Assembly (NCBI GenBank): GCA_016867585.1
Contig: VGJF01000006.1
Coordinates: 1-33,948, forward strand
Length of the DNA: 33,948 nucleotides
Origin: Candidatus Aminicenantota bacterium
GTDB taxonomy: Bacteria; Acidobacteriota; Aminicenantia; Aminicenantales; UBA4085
Direction of reading: 5' to 3'
The position numbers and the translations under genes were made by a program. Numbering within the stretch: the stretch's first letter is position 1; every line of letters begins with the position of its first letter. The notes beneath the pieces are model-generated. The model was not told the DNA's origin and searched no databases. It was given only the letters and a program-made list of their open reading frames with translations. Of this stretch, positions 8,279 through 17,636 are shown piece by piece.

Positions 8279-8824
8279 TCAACCCCCCTGAGAGCTCTTG
8301 AGCTGTCGGCGGTAGGCCCGCCGGACCTCGAGAAAATAAGAGACCATCTTAGGCTTGGCGAAATCGGGATAGGTCCATTCGAGCCGGCGGATGCCGGTCC
8401 TCGAAAACAGAAACTCGAGGTGGGCGTAAATCCCCTCCTGCAGAGGGACGCGGTGGGAAAAATTCTTGGCCGTGGCCATGATGAGGGCCGCCTCGGTGAG
8501 ATATCCCGGGTCGAGGTTGACGGCCCGCCGGGACGCGCCGAAGGCCCTCCCGATCTCCTTCTCCATGGCGTTCGTCCGGAGTTTGACCGCGCTCAAGGCC
8601 TCGGGCGCGATCAGGGCGGCGAAGCTGACGAACGACCTCCGGAGCCGGGGCCCGATCTCGGCCGCGTAATAATCCGTCTCCACGAACGGGAAGCGCCCGC
8701 TCCGGATGTCGATCTCCCCCCAGGCGGAGGACAGGCGCGATTCGGCGGCTTCGAAATGAGCTTCTTCGGCGGCCAGGATCCCGCAGACGAGCTTGACGGG
8801 ACGAAACGGCCTCGGCTCGGCCAT
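8279..8824 (-). CDS. DUF4416 family protein
   Basis: MAEPRPFRPVKLVCGILAAEEAHFEAAESRLSSAWGEID...FPFVETDYYAAEIGP...NLDPGYLTEAALIMATAKNFSHR; recognised family pattern, function unknown. Confidence 0.82.
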   Translation of the reverse strand: MAEPRPFRPVKLVCGILAAEEAHFEAAESRLSSAWGEIDIRSGRFPFVETDYYAAEIGPRLRRSFVSFAALIAPEALSAVKLRTNAMEKEIGRAFGASRRAVNLDPGYLTEAALIMATAKNFSHRVPLQEGIYAHLEFLFSRTGIRRLEWTYPDFAKPKMVSYFLEVRRAYRRQLKSSQGG

Positions 8825-8946
8825 GCCTCAACCTTATCCTAAAGGCCGGGTCAATTCAACGACGACCCTCCGGGTTTGCGCCCCGATGAAGCCAGGCTCC
8901 CGGGAGGGGGACATCGAGCGTCCCGGGGCCGGTCGAGCCCGGCGCG

Positions 8947-8975
8947 TTGAAATGATCGGGCCGATGGCCTATAAT
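8947..8975 (+). promoter_or_regulatory. Sigma70-like promoter for the asnS operon
   Basis: TTGAAA (8947-8952) - 17 nt - TATAAT (8970-8975); near consensus. Confidence 0.7.
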
Positions 8976-9004
8976 GAGCCGCGGTTTTTGAGGCGGCCAG
9001 AACG

Positions 9005-10297
9005 ATGAAATGGGTTTACATCGAAGACATCGCGGCTCACCGAGGCCAGGATGTTGAACTCCGGGGCTGGGTCTACAACACCCGGTCGAGCGGCCGGATC
9101 CGGTTCATCCTTGTCCGGGACGGGACGGGGATCCTCCAGGCGACGATCCATTCCGAGAGCGAGGGCGACCCGCTCTATGAAAAATTCGACTCGCTGACCC
9201 AGGAGACCTCGCTTGTCGTCCGGGGGCGCGTCCGCGAGGACAAGCGGGCCCCGGGGGGATTCGAGCTCGGCATCCGGGAGATCGACATCCTCCAGGCGGC
9301 CGAGGATTATCCAATCACCCCCAAGGAACATTCGACCCCGTTTCTCATGGAGCACCGCCATCTCTGGCTCCGCTCCCGGAAGCCGCATGCCGTCCTCCAG
9401 GTCCGGGCCGAGGTCGTCAAGGCGATCCGCGACTTTTTCGACGGCCGCGGATTCCGCCTCATGGACACGCCGATCCTGACTCCGAGCGCCTGCGAAGGCA
9501 CGACGACCCTGTTCGAAACGAAATACTTCGACCAGACGGCTTATCTGAGCCAAAGCGGCCAGCTCTACAACGAGGCCACGGCCGCCGCCTTCGGCAAGGT
9601 GTACTGCTTCGGGCCGACGTTCCGGGCCGAAAAGTCAAAAACCCGGCGCCATCTCATCGAATTCTGGATGGTCGAGCCCGAAGTCGCCTTCGCCGTCCTC
9701 GACGACATCATCGATCTCGGGACCGACCTCGTTCTCTTCATCCTCGAGCGGGTCCTCTCCCAACGCCGGAGCGACCTCGAGGCCCTCGAACGAGATCCTC
9801 GTCCCCTCGAGGCGATCGCCAAGCCGTTCGCCCGTCTGACTTATGACGAGATCGTCCCCCGCCTCCAAGCCAAGGGCTCGGCCATGGCCCGCGGAGACGA
9901 CTTCGGCGCGGCCGAGGACGCCCTCATCTCGGAGCTTTCTCCGGGCCCGGTTTGCATCACCCACTTCCCGGCGGCGATCAAGGCCTTCTACATGCAGCCC
10001 GCTCCCGAGCGCCCCGACTTGGCCTTGGGGGTCGATTTCATGGCCCCCGAGGGATACGGAGAGATCATCGGCGGCGGCCAGCGGATCCACGACCCCGGTC
10101 TTCTCGAAGAGCGCCTCCGGGAGCATCATCTGCCGGCCGAAGCTTACGCCTGGTATCTCGACCTCCGCAAATTCGGCTCCTGCCCCCACAGCGGCTTCGG
10201 CCTCGGGGTCGAGCGGACGGTCTCTTGGATCTGCGGGATCAAACACATCCGGGAGACGATCCCCTTTCCCCGCCTTCTCTACCGCATTTACCCTTGA
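9005..10297 (+). CDS. asnS: Asparagine--tRNA ligase
   Basis: OB-fold VELRGWVYNTRSSGRIRFILVRDGTG, class II motifs FRAEKSKTRRHLIEFWMVEPE, EIIGGGQRIHDP, GFGLGVERTVSWICG. Confidence 0.94.
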   Translation: MKWVYIEDIAAHRGQDVELRGWVYNTRSSGRIRFILVRDGTGILQATIHSESEGDPLYEKFDSLTQETSLVVRGRVREDKRAPGGFELGIREIDILQAAEDYPITPKEHSTPFLMEHRHLWLRSRKPHAVLQVRAEVVKAIRDFFDGRGFRLMDTPILTPSACEGTTTLFETKYFDQTAYLSQSGQLYNEATAAAFGKVYCFGPTFRAEKSKTRRHLIEFWMVEPEVAFAVLDDIIDLGTDLVLFILERVLSQRRSDLEALERDPRPLEAIAKPFARLTYDEIVPRLQAKGSAMARGDDFGAAEDALISELSPGPVCITHFPAAIKAFYMQPAPERPDLALGVDFMAPEGYGEIIGGGQRIHDPGLLEERLREHHLPAEAYAWYLDLRKFGSCPHSGFGLGVERTVSWICGIKHIRETIPFPRLLYRIYP

Positions 10298-11628
10298 GCC
10301 AGCCATCCCGCCCGGACCTTCGCCGCGTCGCTCTCATCACCTACGGCTGCGCCAAGAACCTCGTCGACAGCGAGGTCATGGCCGGCCGGCTTCTCGAGAG
10401 CGGGTTCGCCTTGGCCGGCGACCCGGCCCGGGCCGAGGCCGTCCTTCTGAACACGTGCGGATTTATCCGGGCCGCCCGGGAAGAGGCCCTCGAGGGGATT
10501 GCCGAGGCCGTCGCCTTGAAGGCCGGAAAACCCGGCCTCAGGATCGCCGTCGTCGGCTGTTTCCCGGAACGTTCCCGTGACGCGCTCTCGGCCCGTTTCC
10601 CCGAGGTCGATGTTTGGGCCGGAGTCCGGGACTTCGACAATGTCGTCTCCCTCCTTCGGGGGAAACGCTTCCGGGCCGGACGTCGAGCGTTCCTTTATTC
10701 TGACCGGTCGCCGCGGGCCCTGTCGACGCCGCCCGGATGGGCCTATCTCAAGATCTCGGAAGGATGCTCGGGCCGCTGCGCGTTCTGCGCGATTCCCGGG
10801 ATCAAGGGCGGCTACCGCTCCCGCTCTTCGGCTTCGATCGTCCAAGAGGCCCGAGGTCTGGCCGACAAAGGGGTGAAGGAAATCAACCTCGTCTCCCAGG
10901 ACTCGACATTCTTCGGCCGGGATCGGGGACGGGAGGACGGCCTCGCCCGTCTTCTCGATGATCTGGCCCGGGTCGACGGCCTGAGCTGGATCAGGGTCCT
11001 CTACGGCTGTCCCGAGGGAGTGACGGACAAGCTCCTCGAAGCCATGGGAAACCCGAAAATCTGCCCTTACTTCGACCTTCCGTTTCAGCATGCCGACCGG
11101 GCGGTCCTCCGCCGGATGGGAAGGGCCACGGATGCCCGGCGGGGTCTCCACCTTCTCGAAAAGATCAGAAGCCGGGTTCCCGAGGCTTCCGTCAGGACCT
11201 CTCTCATCGTCGGCTTCCCCGGGGAGGGCGAGCGCGAGTTCGAAGCCCTCCGCGATTTCGTCCGGAAGGCCCGATTCGACCATCTCGGTGTCTTCGCCTA
11301 TTCTCCCGAGGAGGGCACGAGAGCCTATGGCCTGGGCGACCCGGTCCCGGCGGCGGTCAAGGAGGAGCGGAGGAAAGCGATCCTCGATCTCCAGGCCGGG
11401 ATCTCGTCCTCGCTCCTTCGCCGGTTCGTCGGCCGGATGATCGACGTTCTCATCGAGGGACGGTCGCCCGAACGTCCCCGGACTTGGCTGGGGAGGTCGC
11501 GCTGGCAGGCTCCCGAGGTCGACGGGCTCGTCTTCGTCCGGGCCTCGGCCGGCCGGTTGGAAAACCGCATCCGGCGTGTTAGAATCACCTCTTCCGGCAC
11601 GTATGACCTCGAGGGACGGCTGACGTGA
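10294..11628 (+). CDS. rimO: Ribosomal protein uS12 methylthiotransferase
   Basis: LITYGCAKNLVDSEVM, LLNTCGFI, AVVGCFPE, radical-SAM CSGRCAFCAIPGIKGGYRSRS, C-terminal TRAM-like region. TTG start at 10294 overlaps the asnS stop (TTGA); the track ORF begins far upstream inside asnS. Confidence 0.93.
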   Translation: MSQPSRPDLRRVALITYGCAKNLVDSEVMAGRLLESGFALAGDPARAEAVLLNTCGFIRAAREEALEGIAEAVALKAGKPGLRIAVVGCFPERSRDALSARFPEVDVWAGVRDFDNVVSLLRGKRFRAGRRAFLYSDRSPRALSTPPGWAYLKISEGCSGRCAFCAIPGIKGGYRSRSSASIVQEARGLADKGVKEINLVSQDSTFFGRDRGREDGLARLLDDLARVDGLSWIRVLYGCPEGVTDKLLEAMGNPKICPYFDLPFQHADRAVLRRMGRATDARRGLHLLEKIRSRVPEASVRTSLIVGFPGEGEREFEALRDFVRKARFDHLGVFAYSPEEGTRAYGLGDPVPAAVKEERRKAILDLQAGISSSLLRRFVGRMIDVLIEGRSPERPRTWLGRSRWQAPEVDGLVFVRASAGRLENRIRRVRITSSGTYDLEGRLT

Positions 11629-12077
11629 TCAATGCCATCGCCAGGGGGCTCGCGACGGTTTTCGGGGCGGGCTATTTTCCCCTCGCCCCGGGAACGCTGG
11701 CCAGCCTCCTCGCCGCCGTCGCTTTTCGCTTCGTCCTGTCCGGTTTCCACCCCCTTGCCTATGCCGGTCTCGTGGCCGGGATTTTTTTTCTCGGCGTCTG
11801 GGCCTCCCGGCGATACGCTCGGATTCTTCGGCAAAAGGACCCCCGGAGAGCGGTCATCGATGAAATCGCCGGCCAGCTCGCCGCCTTGGCCGCCGTTCCG
11901 CCGACCTGGCCCTGGATCGGGGCCGGATTCTTTCTCTTCCGCCTCTTCGACGTCGTCAAGCCTTTCCCCGTCCGCCGGCTGGAGCGCCTGCCGGGCGGAT
12001 GGGGCATCATGGCCGATGATATGCTCGCCGGACTCTATGCCGCCCTGATCCTCCAGGCATGGCGCTGGCTGCGATGA
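11625..12077 (+). CDS. pgpA: Phosphatidylglycerophosphatase A
   Basis: GAGYFPLAPGTLASL, VIDEIAGQL, FRLFDVVKPFPVRRLERLPGGWGIMADDMLAG; GTG start overlapping the rimO stop. Confidence 0.92.
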   Translation: MINAIARGLATVFGAGYFPLAPGTLASLLAAVAFRFVLSGFHPLAYAGLVAGIFFLGVWASRRYARILRQKDPRRAVIDEIAGQLAALAAVPPTWPWIGAGFFLFRLFDVVKPFPVRRLERLPGGWGIMADDMLAGLYAALILQAWRWLR

Positions 12078-13318
12078 ACGTCCATCTCTTGGCCGTTGGG
12101 TCGGAGCTTCTGACTCCCCTGTTCAGGGACACGAATTCCCTCTACCTGACCGAGCGCTTGAACGACCTCGGCTATGAAGTCGCCTTCAAGGGCGTCGTCG
12201 GCGACGAACCTCTCCCCCTTTCCCGGGCCGTCCGACGGTCCCTGGAGGAGGCCGACATCGTTTTCGTCTGCGGAGGACTGGGCCCGACGGGGGACGATCG
12301 GACCCGCGAGGCCGTCGCCGTCGTCCTGGGACGGGAGCTCGTTCTCGACGAAAAGATCCTCCGGACGATCGAGGACAGGTTCCGCCGGCGGGGAAAGGAG
12401 ATGCCCGAGGCGAACCGGAAGCAGGCCCTTGTCATCGCCGGAGCCGAGGTCCTTCCCAACCGCAACGGGACGGCCCCGGGCCTCTGGATTTCCCATGGAG
12501 GGAAAACCGCCGTCCTTCTGCCCGGACCGCCGTTCGAACTCCGGTCGATGGCCGAGGAGAGCGTTTGGCCGAGGCTGCCTCGGCGCCCGGACGGCCCTTT
12601 GGTCCGGACCGTCCTCAAGACGACGGGCTTGACGGAATCCGAGGTCGAAACCCTGGTCCATGACCTCTATCCCTCCGAGCCGAGTCGGCGTCTCACGATC
12701 CTGGCCTCGCCCGGACAGATCGAGCTCCATCTCTCCTCCGCCGCGGACGGTGTCGGCGAATGCGGGTCCGGCCTGGCGGCGGTCGTTCGGGAAATCCGCG
12801 GCCGGCTTGGATCCCGCATTTTTTCCGACGACGGCGCGGAACTCGAGGAGGTCGTCGGACGGCTGCTCCGCGAAAGGGGCCTGACCCTGGCCGTGGCCGA
12901 ATCATGTTCGGGCGGCCTGCTCAGTCACCGGCTGACCTCGGTTCCCGGCAGTTCGGCCTACTATGCGGAAGGCTGCGTGACTTACGGGAACCGGGCGAAA
13001 ACCGAACGTCTCGGCGTCCCGGCGGCAACCATCGCCCGCCACGGGGCGGTCAGTCGCGAAACCGCCGCGGCCATGGCCGAGGGAGCGCGCCGGACTTCCG
13101 GGGCGGAGATCGGTCTGTCCTTGACCGGAATCGCCGGACCCGGCGGCGGCGCTCCGGAAAAGCCCGTCGGCCTCGTCTACGCGGCGCTTTCGGACGGGGC
13201 GGGGACGATCACGGCTAAAAGCCTTTTTTTGGGGCCGCGGGACCGGGTCAAGTTCCAGGCCTCCCAAAAAGCCCTCGACCTTCTCCGCCGCCGGCTCCTG
13301 GGAGTCGAAATCCCATGA
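12074..13318 (+). CDS. cinA: CinA family protein (nicotinamide-nucleotide amidohydrolase, two-domain)
   Basis: MNVHLLAVGSELL...GLGPTGDDRTREAVA; C-terminal PncC-like LAVAESCSGGLLSHRLTSVPGSSAYYAEGCVTYGN. ATGA overlap favours start 12074 over 12059. Confidence 0.93.
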   Translation: MNVHLLAVGSELLTPLFRDTNSLYLTERLNDLGYEVAFKGVVGDEPLPLSRAVRRSLEEADIVFVCGGLGPTGDDRTREAVAVVLGRELVLDEKILRTIEDRFRRRGKEMPEANRKQALVIAGAEVLPNRNGTAPGLWISHGGKTAVLLPGPPFELRSMAEESVWPRLPRRPDGPLVRTVLKTTGLTESEVETLVHDLYPSEPSRRLTILASPGQIELHLSSAADGVGECGSGLAAVVREIRGRLGSRIFSDDGAELEEVVGRLLRERGLTLAVAESCSGGLLSHRLTSVPGSSAYYAEGCVTYGNRAKTERLGVPAATIARHGAVSRETAAAMAEGARRTSGAEIGLSLTGIAGPGGGAPEKPVGLVYAALSDGAGTITAKSLFLGPRDRVKFQASQKALDLLRRRLLGVEIP

Positions 13319-13872
13319 GGGCGTTCATCGCCGTTGAAATCGACCCCGCGATCAAAGCCGCGATGGCCGACCTTCAGCGCCGGCTTCGCCGGCTCGGTTC
13401 GGCGGCCGTATCCTGGACCCGCGAGAGCGGCCTGCACCTGACTCTCAAGTTCCTCGGAGAAATCGAGGAAAGCCAAGCCGCCGGGCTCCGCGAGCCGTTG
13501 GCCGGGATCGCCGCCGCGACGGCGTCATTTCCCCTCCTCGTCAGAGGGACGGGGACATTCCCTCCCGGCCGGCCTCCCCGCGTTCTTTGGGTCGGCCTCG
13601 AGGCCCCATCCGACCTGGCCGTCCTTCAATCCCGAATCGAGAGGGCGGCCGAAGACGCCGGCATCCCCCGCGAGGAACGGCCTTTCCATCCTCATCTGAC
13701 TCTGGGTCGGGTCAAGGCGAACGGAGGGCTTCATCCTCTCCTGGCCGAACTCGAGCGTTCCGGACGGGCCGAGTTCGGCCGGATGACCGTCCGGTCCGTG
13801 GTCCTATTCCAAAGCGACCTCAAGCCTTCGGGAGCCGAGTATACCCGCCTCGGGATTTTCGAGTTCCGATGA
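13315..13872 (+). CDS. thpR: RNA 2',3'-cyclic phosphodiesterase (LigT/ThpR family)
   Basis: MRAFIAVEID, two HxTx-type motifs HLTLKFLG and HLTLGRVK. Confidence 0.93.
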   Translation: MRAFIAVEIDPAIKAAMADLQRRLRRLGSAAVSWTRESGLHLTLKFLGEIEESQAAGLREPLAGIAAATASFPLLVRGTGTFPPGRPPRVLWVGLEAPSDLAVLQSRIERAAEDAGIPREERPFHPHLTLGRVKANGGLHPLLAELERSGRAEFGRMTVRSVVLFQSDLKPSGAEYTRLGIFEFR

Positions 13873-14474
13873 CCGAGAAAATCCTCTTCCTCCTGGGCGC
13901 CTATTTGTTGGGCGCCTTCCCGACCGGATATCTCCTCTTTCGATGGAGCGAACGTCAAGACATCCGCCGCTTCGGCAGCGGCGCGACCGGAGCGACGAAC
14001 GTCCTCCGGTTCAAAGGCCTGGCCTTGGCCGCTCCCGTGGCCCTCATCGACATCGCCAAGGGAGCGGTCCCGGCCTTGTTGGCCCAACATCTCTTCGGCC
14101 AGGCCGGTTTTGCGGCCTTGGGCGCTTCGGCGGCCGTCATCGGACACTGCTTTCCCGTCTATATCGGATTCCGCGGCGGAAAGGGCGTGGCCACGGCGGC
14201 CGGGGCCATGCTCTCGCTCGCCTGGGTCCCGGCCCTCCTCTGTCTCGGCGTCTTCATCCTCGCCGTCGCGGCGACGCGTTTCGTCTCGGTCGGGTCGATC
14301 CTGGCGGCCGTCTTTTTTCCCGTCTTCGCCGTCCTCCTCGGCTCGCCCGATGAGCTCGTCCTCTCGAGTTTGCCGATCGTCGCGGTCATTCTCGTCCGGC
14401 ATGCCTCGAACATCCGCCGCCTGATCAGGCGGGAGGAGAGAAGATTCGAACGGCCCAAAGGAGGCGAAGGGTGA
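13869..14474 (+). CDS. plsY: Acyl-phosphate:glycerol-3-phosphate acyltransferase
   Basis: LGAYLLGAFPTGYLLFR, RRFGSGATGATNVLR, GHCFPVYIGFRGGKGVAT; multi-span membrane protein. Confidence 0.94.
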   Translation: MTEKILFLLGAYLLGAFPTGYLLFRWSERQDIRRFGSGATGATNVLRFKGLALAAPVALIDIAKGAVPALLAQHLFGQAGFAALGASAAVIGHCFPVYIGFRGGKGVATAAGAMLSLAWVPALLCLGVFILAVAATRFVSVGSILAAVFFPVFAVLLGSPDELVLSSLPIVAVILVRHASNIRRLIRREERRFERPKGGEG

Positions 14475-15565
14475 AGGCCGCGGTCATCGGCGGCGGAAGC
14501 TGGGGCACGGCCTTCGCCGTCTATCTCGGCCGAATCGGCATCCCGACCCGCTTGTGGATCAGGGAGCCGGATGTTTTCGAAGCGGCCCGCCGGGACCGGG
14601 AAAACCCCGTCTTCCTCCCTGGGCATCGCTTCCCCGAGGCCGTCTCCGTCCATCAGGAGATCGGTCAGGCGATGGATGGCGCGGAGGCCGTTTTCGTCGC
14701 CGTGCCGTCGCAGCACTGCCGACAAATCTACAGCCGGATGTCGCCCTACTGCGAAGAAGGCCAGGCCGTCATCAGCCTGACCAAGGGGATCGAGAAACGG
14801 ACGCTCCTCAGGATGTCCGAGGTCATGGGCGAGGTTTTCGACTCCGAAACCCGGCCGTCGGTCGGCGTCCTGTCGGGGCCAAGTTTCGCCCGGGAAGTCG
14901 CCGAGGGGCATCCGACGGCCCTCATCCTGGCCTCGCGGGATAGCGGCTCGGCCGGCCGTCTCCAGCATCGCCTTTCGAGCCCGTCGCTCCGGGTCTACAC
15001 GACCCGGGACGTCGCCGGCGTCGAAGTCGCCGGGGCCCTGAAAAACATCATCGCCATCGCCGCGGGAATTTTGGACGCCATGGCTTTCGGCCACAATGCC
15101 CTGGCCTCCCTCATCACCCGCGGCCTGGCCGAAATCGCCCGGCTGGGGATCAAGCTCGGGGCCCGCCGCGACACGTTCGCCGGCTTGGCCGGTCTGGGCG
15201 ACCTCGTCCTGACCTGCACCGGCCCGCTCAGCCGGAACCGCCGGGTCGGCCGGGAGCTTGGCGCGGGACGACGGCTGAGCGAAGTCCTGGCCGGCGCCAG
15301 GATGGTCGCGGAGGGAATCCCGACGACGGTCTCGGCGCGCGAATTGGCCAAGAAGAAGGGGGTGGAAATGCCGATCACCGAGCAGGTCTATCAAGTCCTT
15401 TGCCGAAAGAAGCCTCCCCGCCGGGCCCTGGCCGACCTGATGGCCCGCGAACTCCGGAGCGAAACCGACGGCTTCGAGTACAAGTTCCAGCATTTCATGA
15501 ACCGTTTCCGGGGCGGGCAGAGGCCGAGCGAGGGCGCGTCGTCGAAAATCCGAGGACGCCCATGA
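14471..15565 (+). CDS. gpsA: NAD(P)H-dependent glycerol-3-phosphate dehydrogenase
   Basis: GGGSWGTAFAVYL, LTKGIE, VLSGPSFAREVAEGHPTA, GALKNIIAIAAGI, GLAGLGDLVLTCTGPLSRNRRVG; GTG start overlapping the plsY stop. Confidence 0.94.
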   Translation: MKAAVIGGGSWGTAFAVYLGRIGIPTRLWIREPDVFEAARRDRENPVFLPGHRFPEAVSVHQEIGQAMDGAEAVFVAVPSQHCRQIYSRMSPYCEEGQAVISLTKGIEKRTLLRMSEVMGEVFDSETRPSVGVLSGPSFAREVAEGHPTALILASRDSGSAGRLQHRLSSPSLRVYTTRDVAGVEVAGALKNIIAIAAGILDAMAFGHNALASLITRGLAEIARLGIKLGARRDTFAGLAGLGDLVLTCTGPLSRNRRVGRELGAGRRLSEVLAGARMVAEGIPTTVSARELAKKKGVEMPITEQVYQVLCRKKPPRRALADLMARELRSETDGFEYKFQHFMNRFRGGQRPSEGASSKIRGRP

Positions 15566-16347
15566 GAAAAAAGACCGCGATGATCGGGTTGGCCCTGGCC
15601 GTGGCCGCCCTTCTTCTGCCGGGATGCGTTTCGGCCGAAAAGCGGAAGGCCGCCGAGCGGGAAAAGGACCCCCAATACCAGTACGAAAAGGCCGTCGTCT
15701 GCATGCAGTACGGGATGGTCGACGAGGCCTTGAAATATCTCCGGGCCGCCCTTCTCCTCGACTCCCGTCACGCCCTCGCCCTGAACCTCCAAGGTTTGGC
15801 CTTCATGATGAAGGGCCTCGTCCCGGAATCCATCAAGTCCTTCGAGGCCTCGGTGTCGATCGACCCGGGCTTCTCCGAAGGCCATAACAACCTGGGGACG
15901 GCTCTTCAAGAAGCGAATCGCCTCGACGAGGCGGCCGCCGCCTACGAGAAGGCCTACGCTCTCGACCAAAACTACAATGCGGCCTACAACCTGGCCAAGA
16001 TCGCCTATCTCCAGGAACGGCCCGGGCAAGCCCTGGACTGGGTTCAGAAATCCATCGCCAGGTTCGGCCGGTCCGTCCTGGCCTTCAACCTCCAGGGGCT
16101 TGTCTTCGAGGCCTTGGAACGCTTCGACGAAGCGGCCGCGAGCTACCAGCAGGCCCTCCGGATCCAGCCCGCCGAGTTGAACGTCCAGTTCAACCTCGGG
16201 GTCGTGTATTACAAGAAGAAGAATTATTCCCTGGCCAAGGACATCTTCACCAAGGTCCTCGACGAACTCGTCCGCAATCCCAAGGCCGGCTCCGACGAAC
16301 TCCGCGGCCGCGTCCAGGACGCCCTGAAAAAGCTCGAGGGGCGCTGA
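15562..16347 (+). CDS. Tetratricopeptide-repeat lipoprotein (PilF/PilW-like)
   Basis: MRKKTAMIGLALAVAALLLPGC lipoprotein-type signal; repeated TPR units (YGMVDEALKYLRAALLLDSRHALALNLQGLAF..., RLDEAAAAYEKAYALDQNYNAAYNLAKIAY...). Confidence 0.85.
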   Translation: MRKKTAMIGLALAVAALLLPGCVSAEKRKAAEREKDPQYQYEKAVVCMQYGMVDEALKYLRAALLLDSRHALALNLQGLAFMMKGLVPESIKSFEASVSIDPGFSEGHNNLGTALQEANRLDEAAAAYEKAYALDQNYNAAYNLAKIAYLQERPGQALDWVQKSIARFGRSVLAFNLQGLVFEALERFDEAAASYQQALRIQPAELNVQFNLGVVYYKKKNYSLAKDIFTKVLDELVRNPKAGSDELRGRVQDALKKLEGR

Positions 16348-16357
16348 GCCCGAGGCC

Positions 16358-17614
16358 TCAGGTCCCTTCCTGCCATTCGGCGAGGTATTTCTTCTGCTCG
16401 GCCGTCAAGGCGTCGATCCGGATCCCCATGGCCTCGAGCTTCCGGCGGGCGATTTCCGCGTCGATCTCCCGGGGGACCGGATAGACGGTCGGCTCGAGGG
16501 CCGAGGCGTTCCGGACGAGGTGGACGACGCTGAGGGCTTGGTTGGCGAAGCTCATGTCCATGACCATGGCCGGATGGCCTTCGGCCGCGGCCAGGTTGAT
16601 GAGCCGGCCTTCGCCCAGGAGATGGATTCTTCGGCCGTCGGCCATCGTGTACTCGTCGACGAACTCCCGGATTTTTCTTTTCCGCCTGGCCATGGCGGCC
16701 AAGGCCGGGATGTCGATTTCGACGTTGAAGTGGCCCGCGTTGGCCACGACCGCCCCGTCCTTCATGGCCGCGAAATGCCTGCGGCCGATGACGATCTTGT
16801 TGCCGGTCACGGTCACGAAGACGTCCCCAATCCGGGCGGCCTCGGCCATGGGGAGGACGTCGAAGCCGTCCATGACGGCCTCGATGGCCTTGAGGGGATC
16901 AACTTCGGTGATGATGACTCTCGCCCCGCCCCCCCGGGCCCGGGCGGCCAGGCCTCGCCCGCACCAGCCGTAGCCGGCGATGACGAATCGGAGGCCGGCC
17001 AAGAGGACGTTCGTCGCCCGAAGGATGCCGTCGATCGTGCTTTGGCCGGTTCCGTAGCGATTGTCGAAAAAGTGCTTGGTCTGGGCGTCGTTGACGGCGA
17101 TGATCGGGTAGCGGAGAACACCCTGATGGGCCATGCTCCTGAGGCGGATGACCCCCGTCGTCGTTTCCTCGGTTCCGCCGTCGACCCCCCCGACAAGGTC
17201 CCGGCGCTTTGTGTGGAGCACGGTCACGAGGTCGGCTCCGTCGTCCATCGTCAGGTGGGGCTTGTGGTCGATGGCGCTTAAGATGTGGCGGTAATAGGCC
17301 TTGTGGTCCTCCCCCTTTATGGCGAAAACGGGCAGGCCGTGATGTTTGACCAAGGCCGCGGCCAGGTCGTCCTGGGTGCTCAGGGGATTCGAGGCGCACA
17401 AGCGGACTTCGGCTCCCCCGAGCCGGAGAGCTTCCATGAGGTTCCCCGTCTCGGTCGTCACGTGGAGGCAAGCCGCGATGCGCACTCCCCGGAGAGGCTT
17501 GTCCTTGGCCAACGAGGCCTTGATCGAGTTCAGAACGGGCATGAACCGGCCGGACCACTCCATCCGGAGCTTGCCCTTGGCGGCGAGGCCGAGGTCTTTG
17601 ACATCGTAGGTCAT
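16358..17614 (-). CDS. ahcY: Adenosylhomocysteinase-family protein (short archaeal/Thermotoga-like form)
   Basis: [69 protein letters not shown]; ends EWQEGT without the KPDHYRY tail. Confidence 0.92.
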   Translation of the reverse strand: MTYDVKDLGLAAKGKLRMEWSGRFMPVLNSIKASLAKDKPLRGVRIAACLHVTTETGNLMEALRLGGAEVRLCASNPLSTQDDLAAALVKHHGLPVFAIKGEDHKAYYRHILSAIDHKPHLTMDDGADLVTVLHTKRRDLVGGVDGGTEETTTGVIRLRSMAHQGVLRYPIIAVNDAQTKHFFDNRYGTGQSTIDGILRATNVLLAGLRFVIAGYGWCGRGLAARARGGGARVIITEVDPLKAIEAVMDGFDVLPMAEAARIGDVFVTVTGNKIVIGRRHFAAMKDGAVVANAGHFNVEIDIPALAAMARRKRKIREFVDEYTMADGRRIHLLGEGRLINLAAAEGHPAMVMDMSFANQALSVVHLVRNASALEPTVYPVPREIDAEIARRKLEAMGIRIDALTAEQKKYLAEWQEGT

Positions 17615-17636
17615 CGGGACATTCTCCTTTTCCGTC

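Noticed and set aside
9952-10293. Upstream extension of the RimO ORF into asnS
   Set aside because: Arg/Pro/Ser-rich out-of-frame translation of asnS; RimO homology begins just after the TTG at 10294.
16348-16360. GAGGCCTC palindrome as a bidirectional terminator
   Set aside because: Perfect but only 8 bp, no loop and no T-run on either strand.
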